This document shows, piece by piece, positions 8,278 to 16,845 of a stretch of DNA of 64,000 bases. The position numbers and the translations under genes were made by a program. Source of the DNA: Glycomyces sp. YM15. Lineage in GTDB: Bacteria; Actinomycetota; Actinomycetes; Mycobacteriales; Micromonosporaceae. The stretch spans positions 159,917-223,916 of the forward strand of contig NZ_JAERMK010000005.1 of assembly GCF_016918015.1 (NCBI RefSeq). Direction: 5' to 3'. The notes under the pieces are model-generated. The model did no database searches and was not told the DNA's origin. It saw nothing but the letters and a program-made list of their open reading frames with translations. Each line of letters opens with the position of its first letter. The first letter of the stretch is position 1.

Positions 8278-9501
8278 ATGCGCGTGCTGCTGGCCTCCCG
8301 CGGATCGCGCGGTGACATCGAACCGCTCGCCGGACTCGCCGCCCGCCTGGTCGCCGAGGACGTCGAGGTGGTGGTCGCCGCCCCGCCGGATCGCGAGTTC
8401 ACGGAGCTGCTCGACCGCGCCGGCGCACGGCACTTGCCGGTGGACGCGCCGATCCGCGCGATGGTCCAGTCCATCGCCAAGGGCACCGGTCCGAGCATGC
8501 AGCAGCACATCGGCGAGATCGTGGCCTCGCACGGCCCGGCGTTCACCGCTGTGGCCGAATCCGGTTGCGACGCGGTCGTCGCGACTGGGCTGTTCCCGGT
8601 CGTCGCCACCGCGCAGGCCGTGGCCGAACGGTACGGCATCCCGTTCGCCAGTGCCGCTCTCCAGCCGACGACGCTGCCGTCGCACACCCGGCGGCCCTTC
8701 CCGATGCCCGGTTGGCCGCTTCCCGAGGGCCTGGGCAACCGCGAGCTCTGGGAGTGGGACAAGCGGAAGACGCAGGGGGTCTTCGGCGGGCCGGTCAACG
8801 CCTTTCGCGAGTCGATCGGATTGCCCTCCACTGAGGACGTGCGTACCCGGACGCTGACCGGGCATCGCTGGCTCGCGACGGATCCGGTCCTGAGTCCGTG
8901 GGAGCCGACCGATCTCATCGAGGTCGTCCAGACGGGCGCGTGGATCCTTCCCGACGACCGGCCGCTTCCGGCCGACTTGGAGGCGTTCCTCGACGCGGGC
9001 GAGCCGCCGGTGTACTTCGGCTTCGGCAGCATCCCGGTCCGCGGCGCCGAGGACGCGGCGCGAGCCGTGGTCGAGTCGGTTCGCGCCCACGGTCGCCGTG
9101 CGGTGCTCGCGCGCGGTTGGGCGGGCCTGGCCCCGGTCGACGAGGGTGCGGACTGCTTCGCCGTCGGCGAGGTGAACCAGCAGGCGCTTTTCGCGCGGGT
9201 CGCCGCGGTCGTCCATCACGGCGGGGCGGGCACCACCCACGCTGCGACCCGTTCCGGTGCACCGCAGGTGATCGTGCCGCAGATCGTGGACCAGCCTTAC
9301 TGGGGCGGTCGCGTCGCGGCGCTCGGGGTCGGGGCGCTCCACGAGGGTCCCGTGCCTACCGCCGAGACGCTCACGGCCGCATTGGCGATCGCGCTCGCCC
9401 CGGAGACGCGGCGGCGGGCCGCCGAGGTCGGCCCGGCGATCCGCGCCGACGGTGCCGATACGGCGGCGGGTCTGGTTCTCGGCATGGCCGCTTCGCCGTG
9501 A
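8278..9501 (+). CDS. Glycosyltransferase family 1 (UDP-glycosyltransferase type)
   Basis: A 407-residue GT-B enzyme of the erythromycin/vancomycin-type GT1 family that moves a sugar from an NDP donor to a small lipophilic acceptor. It begins MRVLLASRGSRGDIEPLAGLA, the acceptor-domain N-terminus. The donor domain carries YFGFGS and the sugar-nucleotide loop VVHHGGAGTTHAATRSG followed by PQ. No membrane segment. No polyketide, macrolide or sugar-synthesis genes lie nearby, so it is not obviously part of a biosynthetic cluster and may be a detoxifying glycosyltransferase. The promoter candidate is listed separately. Confidence 0.9.
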   Translation: MRVLLASRGSRGDIEPLAGLAARLVAEDVEVVVAAPPDREFTELLDRAGARHLPVDAPIRAMVQSIAKGTGPSMQQHIGEIVASHGPAFTAVAESGCDAVVATGLFPVVATAQAVAERYGIPFASAALQPTTLPSHTRRPFPMPGWPLPEGLGNRELWEWDKRKTQGVFGGPVNAFRESIGLPSTEDVRTRTLTGHRWLATDPVLSPWEPTDLIEVVQTGAWILPDDRPLPADLEAFLDAGEPPVYFGFGSIPVRGAEDAARAVVESVRAHGRRAVLARGWAGLAPVDEGADCFAVGEVNQQALFARVAAVVHHGGAGTTHAATRSGAPQVIVPQIVDQPYWGGRVAALGVGALHEGPVPTAETLTAALAIALAPETRRRAAEVGPAIRADGADTAAGLVLGMAASP

Positions 9502-9647
9502 CCTCGCCGCGGTGAGCGTTGCGGGCGTTGACGGGTCGCTGCGGTCAGGGTCTGGCGATCTGCGCCGGGTCGGGGGTTCCGGCCTCGGCGTGCCAGGAGG
9601 GCCGGGCCCTGCTGGGGCATACCCCGGCCGACAGGAGGGCTATGTCA

Positions 9648-9845
9648 TGGCCGCCTAGGGCTGCGAGTTCACCGAGACCCGGTTCTGTGAGCTGGTACCG
9701 CAGGACGGCGGGGTCTACACGATCGCCACCGGCGCCTCGGGAGGGTGCGTGGGCATCCTCGGCAGCCGCTCGGCGCGCCGAGGAGCCGACCGCGACCGGC
9801 ACCTGCGACGCGGGAGACGCGCTCCAGCGCTTCGCCCTGGCTTGA
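9648..9845 (+). pseudogene. Small ricin-B-like lectin relic
   Basis: After an AGGAGG-like site and ATGGCCGCC comes an immediate TAG. The same frame then reads VYTIATGASGGCVGILGS, and a frame change near 9776 continues EEPTATGTCDAGDALQRFAL to a stop at 9843-9845. The pattern (Y-x-I, SG-x-C, later C and Q-x-F-x-L) resembles one ricin-B/trefoil repeat. Two lesions in about 65 codons imply decay. The family call is tentative. Confidence 0.35.
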
Positions 9846-9876
9846 GACGCCTGCGCCGCTTGGAGTCCGAGGGGCG

Positions 9877-10362
9877 TCAGGCTTCTTCGACCCAGTAGTT
9901 GTCGTGCTCGATGAAGAACGCGGCGCGCTCTTCCTCGGTCATCTCGGCGACCGTGGCGAGACCCTCGAAGTAGGGTTCGCGGACCGCGCCGGGGGTGAAG
10001 AGCAGCAGCATCGAGGCCGGTTCGTCCGTGTCGTTGCGGAAGCCGTGCAGGCCGCCTTGGGGCACGTACACGAAGTCGCCCTTGCTCATCGGGGCCCATT
10101 CGTCGCCGTTGTAGATGGTGATGGTGCCGTCGAGGATGTAGAAGGACTCCGAGATGGTCTTGTGGAAATGCGCTCCGGGGCCGCCCTTCTTGGGGCCCAT
10201 GTTCCAGCGGTAGAGCCCGAACTCGCCGCCGGTGGACGCGCCTTTGGCGAGGTAGTCGGCGTGGCCGTTGTCGAAGAGGATGTCGGCGGGAGCGTCGCCG
10301 CGGCGGACGACGGCGGTGGTCTCACCGGTGTCGCCGAAGTACTTCGGTTCGGGGTATGACAT
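9877..10362 (-). CDS. Cupin domain-containing protein
   Basis: A 161-residue single-domain cupin. Motif 1 is GAHFHKTISESFYILDGTITI (two His and a Glu ligand); motif 2 is PQGGLHGFRNDTD (His). The metal-site residues are all present, so it can bind iron, manganese or zinc and may be a dioxygenase, isomerase or sensor; substrate unknown. Preceded by a weak GAGAGG site. Divergent from the nitrilase-family gene at 10459 with 96 bp between. Confidence 0.87.
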   Translation of the reverse strand: MSYPEPKYFGDTGETTAVVRRGDAPADILFDNGHADYLAKGASTGGEFGLYRWNMGPKKGGPGAHFHKTISESFYILDGTITIYNGDEWAPMSKGDFVYVPQGGLHGFRNDTDEPASMLLLFTPGAVREPYFEGLATVAEMTEEERAAFFIEHDNYWVEEA

Positions 10363-10458
10363 GCGAGGGTGCCTCTCTCATCGCGGCTTCGTAACGGTTG
10401 TTCGAGCGTACTTCCGCGAGAGGGGCGCTCCTGGGGGAGGTCCGGATACGCTTGGGGC

Positions 10459-11190
10459 GTGAGCGAACGCCCCGCGCCGTTGACCGTCGCCGCCGCCCAG
10501 CCCGAGTTGCGCGCCGGTGAGCTCGCATGCAACGCCCGCGCGCACGCCGAGGCGATCCGCGCGGCCGAGGCGCGGCTCGTGGTGTTCCCGGAGCTGTCGC
10601 TCTCCTCGTATGCGATGGCGGCTCCGGCTGTGGCCCTTGAGGATCCGGCGCTCGGTGTGATCGCGGCGGCCTGCGCCGAGACCGGTGCGGTCGCCCTGGC
10701 GGGCGCCCCGCTGCGGGAGGGCGAGGCCGAATACATTGCGATGCTTCGGATCGACGCCGAGGGTGTCGAAGTGGCCTACCGCAAGATGCACCCCGACGAG
10801 GAGGAATCCCGACGCTTCCGGGCCGCGACCGATCCGGCCGTGCTGGAGCTGGACGGCTGGCGGCTCGCTCTGGCGGTCTGCCGCGACTCCATGATGTTCG
10901 AGCACGCCCCGGCGACCGCCGAATTCGCGAAGCGGCGCGGGCTGGGCGGCGTCGACGCGTACGTCGCGGGTTCGCTCTTCACCCCGAAGGGCTTGGTCAG
11001 GCGCGATAAGCGGATGCCGCAGCTCGCGCGCGGCTACGGCATGTGGGTGGTGCAGGCGTGCTTCGCAGGGCCGGGCAGCGACTACTCGGAGGTCGCGGGG
11101 AACTCGGCGGTCTGGGCGCCGGACGGCTCGGTCGCGGTGCGCGCCGATGAGCGTCCGGGTCGGATCATCAAGGCCGAGTTGCGGTTCTAG
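10459..11190 (+). CDS. Carbon-nitrogen hydrolase (nitrilase superfamily)
   Basis: A 243-residue C-N hydrolase that cleaves amide or nitrile bonds. The catalytic triad is visible: Glu in VVFPELSLSS, Lys in YRKMHPDEEE and Cys in LALAVCRDSMM. I use GTG 10459 (VSERPAPLTVAAAQPELRAG), as the superfamily normally starts just before the first strand; the frame is open upstream but overlaps the promoter. Probably an amidase-type member. The relics directly downstream are not part of it. Confidence 0.87.
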   Translation: MSERPAPLTVAAAQPELRAGELACNARAHAEAIRAAEARLVVFPELSLSSYAMAAPAVALEDPALGVIAAACAETGAVALAGAPLREGEAEYIAMLRIDAEGVEVAYRKMHPDEEESRRFRAATDPAVLELDGWRLALAVCRDSMMFEHAPATAEFAKRRGLGGVDAYVAGSLFTPKGLVRRDKRMPQLARGYGMWVVQACFAGPGSDYSEVAGNSAVWAPDGSVAVRADERPGRIIKAELRF

Positions 11191-11192
11191 CT

Positions 11193-11403
11193 TTTCGCCC
11201 GCCCGTTGCCCCACTATCCGAAAACGACGTCGCCGCCGTCGCCGCGCTCGCCCTCACCGAGGACTGGCACGACGGCAAGGACTGCACGATCACCGGGTCC
11301 GCCGCGGTGAGCCTGCGCGAGCAGGCCGCGGCGATCAGCGAGGCGATCGGTGAGCCGGTGCGATTCCAGGAGCGCACCCGCGACGAGGCGTTCGCACTCG
11401 GCG
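11193..11403 (+). pseudogene. NmrA/NAD(P)H-binding protein C-terminal relic
   Basis: From 11193 the frame reads SENDVAAVAALALTEDWHDG, TITGSAAVSLREQ and AISEAIGEPVRFQE, matching the mid-to-late part of NmrA-type reductases; the intact gene at 40207 has VRDIAAVAALALTEDGHAG and AAAIADALGEDVRYE at the same place. No N-terminal nucleotide-binding half is present. It joins directly to the next relic near 11400-11410. Confidence 0.7.
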
Positions 11404-11646
11404 CCGGCGCCGCAGTACGCGGCTCTGTGCGAGGGCTTCGCCGAGCTGGCGGCGACGCTCGAGTTCGGCGACCCCGCCGCCGCGGGCCGCGGGATCCTGC
11501 GACTGGCCGACTCCGGGCATCCGCCGCTGCGCACGTTCTTCGGCGTCCAGGGCGGCCCGATCGTCGAGGCCGTCTACGCCGAGAGTCTCGCGACCTGGGC
11601 CGACTGGCAGGACCTCGCGGTGGAGGCCCACGGCGAACGGACCTGA
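11404..11646 (+). pseudogene. SDR C-terminal relic fused after NmrA relic
   Basis: In a new frame the sequence reads AALCEGFAELAATLEFGDPA, AAGRGILRLADSGHPPLR and IVEAVYAESLATWADWQDLA, ending with TGA at 11644-11646. This is the C-terminal tail usual in short-chain dehydrogenases (GDPxKAAxAIxxLxDxxxPPLR). The Rossmann part is missing. With the preceding NmrA relic it marks a deletion that joined two different genes. Confidence 0.7.
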
Positions 11647-11742
11647 ACACCAGCAGTGATGCAAGACACATTCTCGCTTCGTCATGGAATCCGCCGCCGC
11701 CCCGTTCAAAGGGCGTCAAGCGAACCAGACAGGAGCGAGACC

Positions 11743-12930
11743 ATGCAGCACCGCATCATCGTCCTCGGCGCGGGGTACGCCGGAGCCTTCGGCGCCGGCT
11801 ACCTCGCGCGCCACCTCCACACCGACGACTTCGAGATCGTCGTCGTCAACGCCGAACCGGACTTCGTCGAGCGCCTGCGCAACCACCAGCTCGCCGCCGG
11901 GCAGACCCTCAAGCACCGGCCGCTCGCGACGATGTTCGCGGGCACCGGCATCCGACTGCGCGTCGCCCGGGTCACCTCGGTCGACCCCGACCACCGGACG
12001 GTCGCCGTCACCGACGACAACGGCCTCGAACTGCTCGAATACGACACGCTGCTCTACACGCTCGGCAGCACCGCCGCCGACCACGGCGTCCCCGGCGTGA
12101 GCGAGCACGCCTTCCACGTCGCCGCCCGGCCCGCGGCCCTGCGTCTGCGGTCGCGCCTCGAGGAGCTCAGCGGCGGCGGCACGGTCCTCGTCGTCGGCGG
12201 CAACCTCACCGCGATCGAGACCGCCACCGAACTCGCCGAAGCCCACCCCGAGCTCAAGGTCGTCCTCGCCACCCGCGGCGATCTCGGCGGCTGGCTCGGC
12301 CCGAAGGCCCGCGCCCACCTTAGGCGCGCCTTCGACCGGTTCGGCATCGACATCTACGAGCACACCGCGATCGATCGCGCAGCGGCGAACGGAGCGTTCA
12401 CTGCGCAGGGCGGTTTCCTCGCCGCCGACGCGACCGTGTGGACCGCGGGCTTCGCCGTCCACCCGATCGCCGCCGCCAGCGGCCTCGCCGTGCAGGAGAA
12501 CGGGCAGATCACCGTCGACGAGCACATGCGGTCGGTCTCCCACCCGGAGGTCTACGCCGCCGGCGACGCCGTGTTCGCGATCTGCGAGAACGGCAAGCCG
12601 CTGCCGATGTCGTGCGCCTCGGCCGGACCGACCACCAAGCGCGCCACGTCCGCGATCATCCACGGGCTCACCGGCCGCAAGATCGCGATCCCCGCACTCA
12701 GCTACGTGGGCAACCACATCAGCCTCGGACGCAAGGACGCGATCTTCCAACTGGTCGACGGCGACGCGCAGTCCAAGCGCGGGGTGATGTGCGGCCGGAC
12801 GGCCGCGCGGCTCAAGAACGACATCCTCAAAGGCGCCGCCCTGGGCGCCGCGCACCCGACCTTCGGGATGCCGTCCCGCAGGCTCCACCGCGCGGCCGCG
12901 CCTTCGGCTTCGGCGAGGGCCGTCGCCTAG
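11743..12930 (+). CDS. NAD(P)/FAD-dependent oxidoreductase (NDH-2-like)
   Basis: A 395-residue pyridine-nucleotide-disulfide-type flavoprotein. The FAD loop is IIVLGAGYAGAFGAGYLA; the NAD(P) loop is VLVVGGNLTAIETATELAE; HPEVYAAGDAVF is the second FAD-contacting motif. It resembles type II NADH dehydrogenases and ferredoxin/AIF-like reductases and lacks the redox CxxxxC of disulfide reductases. ATG 11743 follows CAGGAGCGAGACC. The sigma factor downstream starts 10 bp after its stop, so the two form a unit; ECF41 sigma factors are known to sit beside oxidoreductase-type target genes. Confidence 0.88.
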   Translation: MQHRIIVLGAGYAGAFGAGYLARHLHTDDFEIVVVNAEPDFVERLRNHQLAAGQTLKHRPLATMFAGTGIRLRVARVTSVDPDHRTVAVTDDNGLELLEYDTLLYTLGSTAADHGVPGVSEHAFHVAARPAALRLRSRLEELSGGGTVLVVGGNLTAIETATELAEAHPELKVVLATRGDLGGWLGPKARAHLRRAFDRFGIDIYEHTAIDRAAANGAFTAQGGFLAADATVWTAGFAVHPIAAASGLAVQENGQITVDEHMRSVSHPEVYAAGDAVFAICENGKPLPMSCASAGPTTKRATSAIIHGLTGRKIAIPALSYVGNHISLGRKDAIFQLVDGDAQSKRGVMCGRTAARLKNDILKGAALGAAHPTFGMPSRRLHRAAAPSASARAVA

Positions 12931-12940
12931 AGTGGCGCCC

Positions 12941-13876
12941 ATGGACACCGCGACGGTGGAGCGCTTCGAGGCCGACCGGCCCCGGCTGGCCTCGTTGGCG
13001 TACCGCCTCCTCGGCTCCGCCGCCGATGCCGAGGACGTCGTGCAGGACGCGTTCCTGCGCTGGCAGGCCGCCGACCGCGACCGCATCGAGGTGCCCGAGG
13101 CGTGGCTGACCAAAGTGGTCACCAACCTCGCGCTCGACCGGCTCCGGTCGGCGCAGGCGCGGCGTGAGCGGGCGGTCGGCGCGTGGCTGCCCGAACCGCT
13201 CCTCGACGGCGACCCCATGCTCGGCCCGGCAGCGACCGTCGAGCAGCGCGAATCGGTGTCCCTGGCGGTCCTCATGCTGCTCGAGCGCCTCCCGCCGACC
13301 GAGCGGGCCGTCTATGTCCTCCGCGAGGCGTTCGCCTATCGCCACAACGAGATCGCGGAGATCCTCGGCATCTCGGTGTCCGCGAGCCAGCAGCACGCGC
13401 TCCGCGCCCGCCGGCACGTCGCCGCCGAACGCAACGCCGGCGAGGTCGACCGCGAGGCCGCCCGCCGCATCGTCGAGGCCTTCATGGCCGCCGCAGCCTC
13501 GGGCGAGACGGATCGCCTGGTGTCCTTGCTGACCGACGACGCCACGGCCGTCACCGACGGCTTCGGCATGCTGGAAAAACTCCGCTACGAGTCGGTCCCC
13601 GACCGGATCGCCGCCGTCATCCGGGCCGGGTTCAAACCCACTCCGGCCAAGCGCGGACTCGCGGGCGGACCGCTGTCGGTCCATGCCGTGGTCGTCAACG
13701 GCAGCCCGGCGGCACTGGCCGTCGTGGACGACCGGGCGGTGGGCCTGGTGGTCCTCGACCCGAAGGGCGACAAGATCGCCGGGCTCGTCAGCATGGCCTC
13801 ACGGGGGCGACTCGATCGCGTCACGGAGCAATGGCGGCGCGGCGAGCATGAAGCGCCGATCCTCGAGAACTGGTGA
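12941..13876 (+). CDS. ECF41-family (SigJ-like) sigma factor with SnoaL-type extension
   Basis: About 311 residues. Sigma region 2 is LAYRLLGSAADAEDVVQDAF and region 4 includes LPPTERAVYVLREAF and HNEIAEILGISVSAS. A linker WLPEPLL precedes a C-terminal SnoaL/NTF2-like domain of about 120 residues. ECF41 members use this fused domain in place of an anti-sigma factor. The DGGGK signature is replaced here by DGFGM. ATG 12941 is chosen over GTG 12932. It follows the FAD oxidoreductase by 10 bp, its likely target. Confidence 0.88.
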   Translation: MDTATVERFEADRPRLASLAYRLLGSAADAEDVVQDAFLRWQAADRDRIEVPEAWLTKVVTNLALDRLRSAQARRERAVGAWLPEPLLDGDPMLGPAATVEQRESVSLAVLMLLERLPPTERAVYVLREAFAYRHNEIAEILGISVSASQQHALRARRHVAAERNAGEVDREAARRIVEAFMAAAASGETDRLVSLLTDDATAVTDGFGMLEKLRYESVPDRIAAVIRAGFKPTPAKRGLAGGPLSVHAVVVNGSPAALAVVDDRAVGLVVLDPKGDKIAGLVSMASRGRLDRVTEQWRRGEHEAPILENW

Positions 13877-13968
13877 ACCGCAAGGGTTCGACGCCCTGTC
13901 AGCCTCCACTTTCAGCGAGACAGCGCCACGACAGGGCGGTGACAGCGCGGACGGCGAAGCTCGACGAC

Positions 13969-14778
13969 ATGAACAACGAGCACACGCCCACCGCCACTGC
14001 GGAAGCCACCGAGACCAAGGGCTTCGTCGCGAAGCTCCTCGCCGACCGCCACTCGATCCCGCTGTCCATCGCCCTCCACCTCGTCCCCGGCGCCCTCATC
14101 GTCGCCGTCTACGCGTTCGCCGCCGCACCGCTCACCCGAGCGATGGGCGTCCCGATCTTCGCGGCCTGGGCGATCGCCCTCGCGGTCGTCCTCTTCCCGC
14201 TCATGTACGGCCTCATGTGGCTCGGCAAGCAGCGCACCGGCAGCTACAACCTGCGCAGCGTCCTCGGCTACATGGGGAAGCCGTTCTCCAGAGGCAAGAT
14301 CACCTGGATCGGCATCGGATTCATGCTGTACATGACCGTCGTCTCGCAGGCGCTGCTGCCGCTGGACACCCTCGTCTACGACACCTTCTTCACCTGGGTC
14401 CAGTTCGAGGGCTCCGGCAGCTCCGGCACCACCTACCTCGACGGCTACTCCAAGTCCGCGGTCCTGGTCACCATCGCGATCTGCGGTCCCTTCACCGGGT
14501 TCATCCTGCCGCTCATCGAGGAGTACTACTTCCGCGGTCTGCTCCTGCCCCGCCTCCCCCAGCTGGGCCGCTGGGCCCCGCTGTTCAACACCGCCCTGTT
14601 CTCGGTCTACCACTTCTGGGCGCCCTGGACGGTCCTGTCGAAGCTCGCGTTCCTCCTCCCGGGCATCTGGTTCGTCTGGGGCAAGAAGGACATCCGCGCC
14701 TCGATCTGGATGCACCCTGGATCGGCCCTCCTCGCCACGGTCGTCGGCATCACCGCCTACTCCCTCGGCCTCATGTAG
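13969..14778 (+). CDS. CPBP family intramembrane metalloprotease
   Basis: A 269-residue polytopic protein with about six membrane segments. The CPBP/Abi (CAAX-protease-like) signature is clear: EEYYFRG (EExxxR) followed about 30 residues later by VYHFWAPW with the metal-ligand His. Such proteins cleave prenylated or signal-type substrates within the membrane; the substrate is unknown. I start at ATG 13969. An 8-bp inverted repeat GCCCTGTC/GACAGGGC (13893-13937) lies in the gap after the sigma-factor gene and could be a weak terminator or operator. A strong terminator follows. Confidence 0.85.
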   Translation: MNNEHTPTATAEATETKGFVAKLLADRHSIPLSIALHLVPGALIVAVYAFAAAPLTRAMGVPIFAAWAIALAVVLFPLMYGLMWLGKQRTGSYNLRSVLGYMGKPFSRGKITWIGIGFMLYMTVVSQALLPLDTLVYDTFFTWVQFEGSGSSGTTYLDGYSKSAVLVTIAICGPFTGFILPLIEEYYFRGLLLPRLPQLGRWAPLFNTALFSVYHFWAPWTVLSKLAFLLPGIWFVWGKKDIRASIWMHPGSALLATVVGITAYSLGLM

Positions 14779-14790
14779 TCCCGCAACCCT

Positions 14791-14821
14791 GAAGGGCCCC
14801 TCGCGCTGCGTGGGGCCCTTC
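14791..14821. terminator. Perfect 10-bp hairpin terminator
   Basis: GAAGGGCCCC pairs exactly with GGGGCCCTTC around an 11-nt loop, 12 bp after the CPBP stop. It can serve both the CPBP gene and the convergent minus-strand relic. Confidence 0.75.
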
Positions 14822-14834
14822 CCGTATTGCCCGC

Positions 14835-15143
14835 TCAATAGCCGACGGTGAAGCGGCGCTTGACGTGCCGCGCGGTCTCGGCCTCGTCGACGGCCGCCAC
14901 GGCCAGGTCTTCGAGGCTGATGTCGCTGGTGCCCTCGGCTCGGACCAGCAGCTGGTCGCCGCCGATCCGGAACCGGCCCGTCCGCTCGCCGGGCTCGTTG
15001 AGGCCGGCGGACGGGCTGATGTAGGTCCAGTTCCGGTTCGAGGTCCGGTACTCATCGCTAGTACGTCAGCGTTCGCGATGGTCTCGGGAATGTCGCGCCC
15101 GTTGATCGCGTTCGCGACCACGTCGAGCCCGCCGGTGTTCTGC
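14835..15143 (-). pseudogene. NAD(P)-dependent (NmrA-like) reductase relic with internal deletion
   Basis: The C-terminus is well preserved on the minus strand: NWTYISPSAGLNEPGERT, GRFRIGGDQLLVRAEG, then ISLEDLAVAAVDEAE and RRFTVGY with a stop at 14835-14837. Near 15060 the frame changes and the upstream part reads LDVVANAINGRDIPETIANA, the family's earlier segment. About 50 residues between the two are missing, and the Rossmann N-terminus is gone. It abuts the hydrolase stop at 15147. A clear relic of the SDR_a5/NmrA type. Confidence 0.75.
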
Positions 15144-15146
15144 GCT

Positions 15147-15818
15147 TCAGCGCGGCAGGTCGGTCCAGTACGCGTGCAGCCGTTCGGCCAGTTCGCGGGG
15201 CCGGGCGAGGGCGATCATGTGGCCGCCGTCGATCTCGTCGGGGACGATGCCGAGGCGGTCGCGGACCATGCCGCGCATGAACTCGGGCGGGAAGAACAGG
15301 TCGTCGCGGCAGAGCAGGAACCGGGTCGGCACGTCGGGCCAGGCCGTGAGCGGCGACGGCTCGCCGTCGCGGGCTCCCGTCTGCTCGCGGCCGCGCGCGT
15401 TGCACTCCTCGGCCAGTGCGGCGGGCACGCCGTTGTAGAACACGTCGGTCTCCGAGTCTCCCGACTCCAGGTCGCTGAAACCGCTCGCACTCCACCAGTC
15501 GTTCGGCGCCTCGCCCGGGACGGGCACCATCGCGGTCACGAACACCAGCAGCTCGGTGTCGATGCGGGAGCTGACGATCGGGGCGACGAGCCCACCCCAC
15601 GAATGCGCGACCACGACCAGGTTCGGCCGGTCGCCACAGGCTTCGACCACGGCGTCGGCGTACTCGGAGACGCCGGTCGCCTTGTCCTCGATGGGCAGAT
15701 CGACCGCGATCGCCTCATGCCCGAGGGCTTCCAACGCAGGCGTGACGAGATGCCAGTCCCAGCTGGTGCTCCCACCGCCGTGGATCAGCACGAAGGTCGC
15801 GGTCTCGTTGTCAGCCAT
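15147..15818 (-). CDS. Alpha/beta hydrolase
   Basis: A 223-residue alpha/beta hydrolase. Motifs: oxyanion LIHGGGSTSWDW, nucleophile elbow VVAHSWGGLV, acid near CRDDLFFPPEF and catalytic His in IDGGHMIALARP. The fold matches short salicylate/methyl-ester esterase-like enzymes. Its start overlaps the EamA stop by 8 bp, so it is translationally coupled to the exporter, suggesting that the pair processes and exports one compound. Confidence 0.88.
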   Translation of the reverse strand: MADNETATFVLIHGGGSTSWDWHLVTPALEALGHEAIAVDLPIEDKATGVSEYADAVVEACGDRPNLVVVAHSWGGLVAPIVSSRIDTELLVFVTAMVPVPGEAPNDWWSASGFSDLESGDSETDVFYNGVPAALAEECNARGREQTGARDGEPSPLTAWPDVPTRFLLCRDDLFFPPEFMRGMVRDRLGIVPDEIDGGHMIALARPRELAERLHAYWTDLPR

Positions 15819-16785
15819 GGTCGGGCTCCTTCGCGATCGATTGCTTCCGCTGCGGCCGTTCAGTGCTCACCACGAGCATGACGGCCGCGATGACGATCGC
15901 CCCGCCCGCGACGATCGGCAGCGTCACCGCCTCGGCCAGGACCAGCCAGCCGAGGAACACCGCCACCAGCGGGTTCACATACGCGTACGTTGCGACGAGC
16001 GAGATGTTCGCGGCCTGCAGCAGCCACACGTACGCCGAGAACGCGACCACCGAACCGAACACTACAAGGTAGACCCAGGCAGCCCACGACCTCGCCGAAT
16101 ACTCGACCGGATCGAACCGCTCGCCGGTGCCGAACCCGACTGCCAGGAGCAGCGCCCCGCCGATCGCCATCTCATAGACGGCCGCCACGAACGCGTCGCG
16201 CGGCATCTTGAGGCGGGGCTGCAGCCACGACCCGAACGCCCACGAAGCCGACGAGAACACCACCAGCGCGATGGTCCAGAACGGGAAGCCGCCTCCGATC
16301 CCGTTGGTGGCGAGCAGCAACGCGAGCCCGGCGAAGCCCATGAGCACGCCCAGGACCGTGGCCCGCTTCGGCCGCTCGCCGGAGAGGACCCGGTACATCA
16401 GCACGAACAGCGGCACCGCCGCGATGAGCAGGGCGACCAGACCCGAAGGCGCGCCGCCGTTCTCGGCGACCGTGACCATGCCCTGCCCGAGGACGGGCAG
16501 CAGCAGGCCGATCAGCGCGCACGAGAGCAGTTCGGCCCGGCTCAGCGCCAGCCTCGGCAAGCCGCCGCGGGCCGTCAGGATCAGTCCGAGAATAGCGGCA
16601 GCGCAGAGGAATCGGGCGCCGGCGGCGATCATCGGCGGCATGTCCTCGACCATGATCCGGATGCCGAGGTAGGTCGAGCCCCATACGACGTAGACGATCG
16701 CGAGCGCGAGCCCTACGAGGACCGGCCGCGAAGGCATCGCGCGTCGCGACCGCCCGCCCGGCTCGACTTGCGTTGCTGCGGTCAT
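15811..16785 (-). CDS. EamA/DMT family transporter
   Basis: A 324-residue inner-membrane protein with ten predicted membrane segments in two EamA repeats. The first begins VGLALAIVYVVWGSTYLGIR (the family's WGS motif); the second ends LVATYAYVNPLVAVFLGW, the typical Y-x-NP motif. Members export amino acids or other small metabolites. It overlaps the hydrolase downstream. An inverted repeat just before the start (16786-16806) suggests a leaderless, operator-controlled promoter. Confidence 0.88.
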   Translation of the reverse strand: MTAATQVEPGGRSRRAMPSRPVLVGLALAIVYVVWGSTYLGIRIMVEDMPPMIAAGARFLCAAAILGLILTARGGLPRLALSRAELLSCALIGLLLPVLGQGMVTVAENGGAPSGLVALLIAAVPLFVLMYRVLSGERPKRATVLGVLMGFAGLALLLATNGIGGGFPFWTIALVVFSSASWAFGSWLQPRLKMPRDAFVAAVYEMAIGGALLLAVGFGTGERFDPVEYSARSWAAWVYLVVFGSVVAFSAYVWLLQAANISLVATYAYVNPLVAVFLGWLVLAEAVTLPIVAGGAIVIAAVMLVVSTERPQRKQSIAKEPDHG

Positions 16786-16806
16786 GTTGACACGGTAGGC
16801 GTCAAC
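16786..16806. promoter_or_regulatory. Inverted repeat at the EamA start
   Basis: GTTGAC (16786-16791) and GTCAAC (16801-16806) flank a 9-bp spacer immediately upstream of the ATG at 16785. It may be an operator; the position next to the start leaves no room for a leader. Confidence 0.4.
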
Positions 16807-16845
16807 GCCCGGATTGGGAAGCGGGTAAGTCGCGCCGCCGGCCGC

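Noticed and set aside
8278..9501. Part of an antibiotic biosynthetic cluster
   Set aside because: No polyketide, peptide-synthetase or deoxysugar genes lie around the glycosyltransferase.
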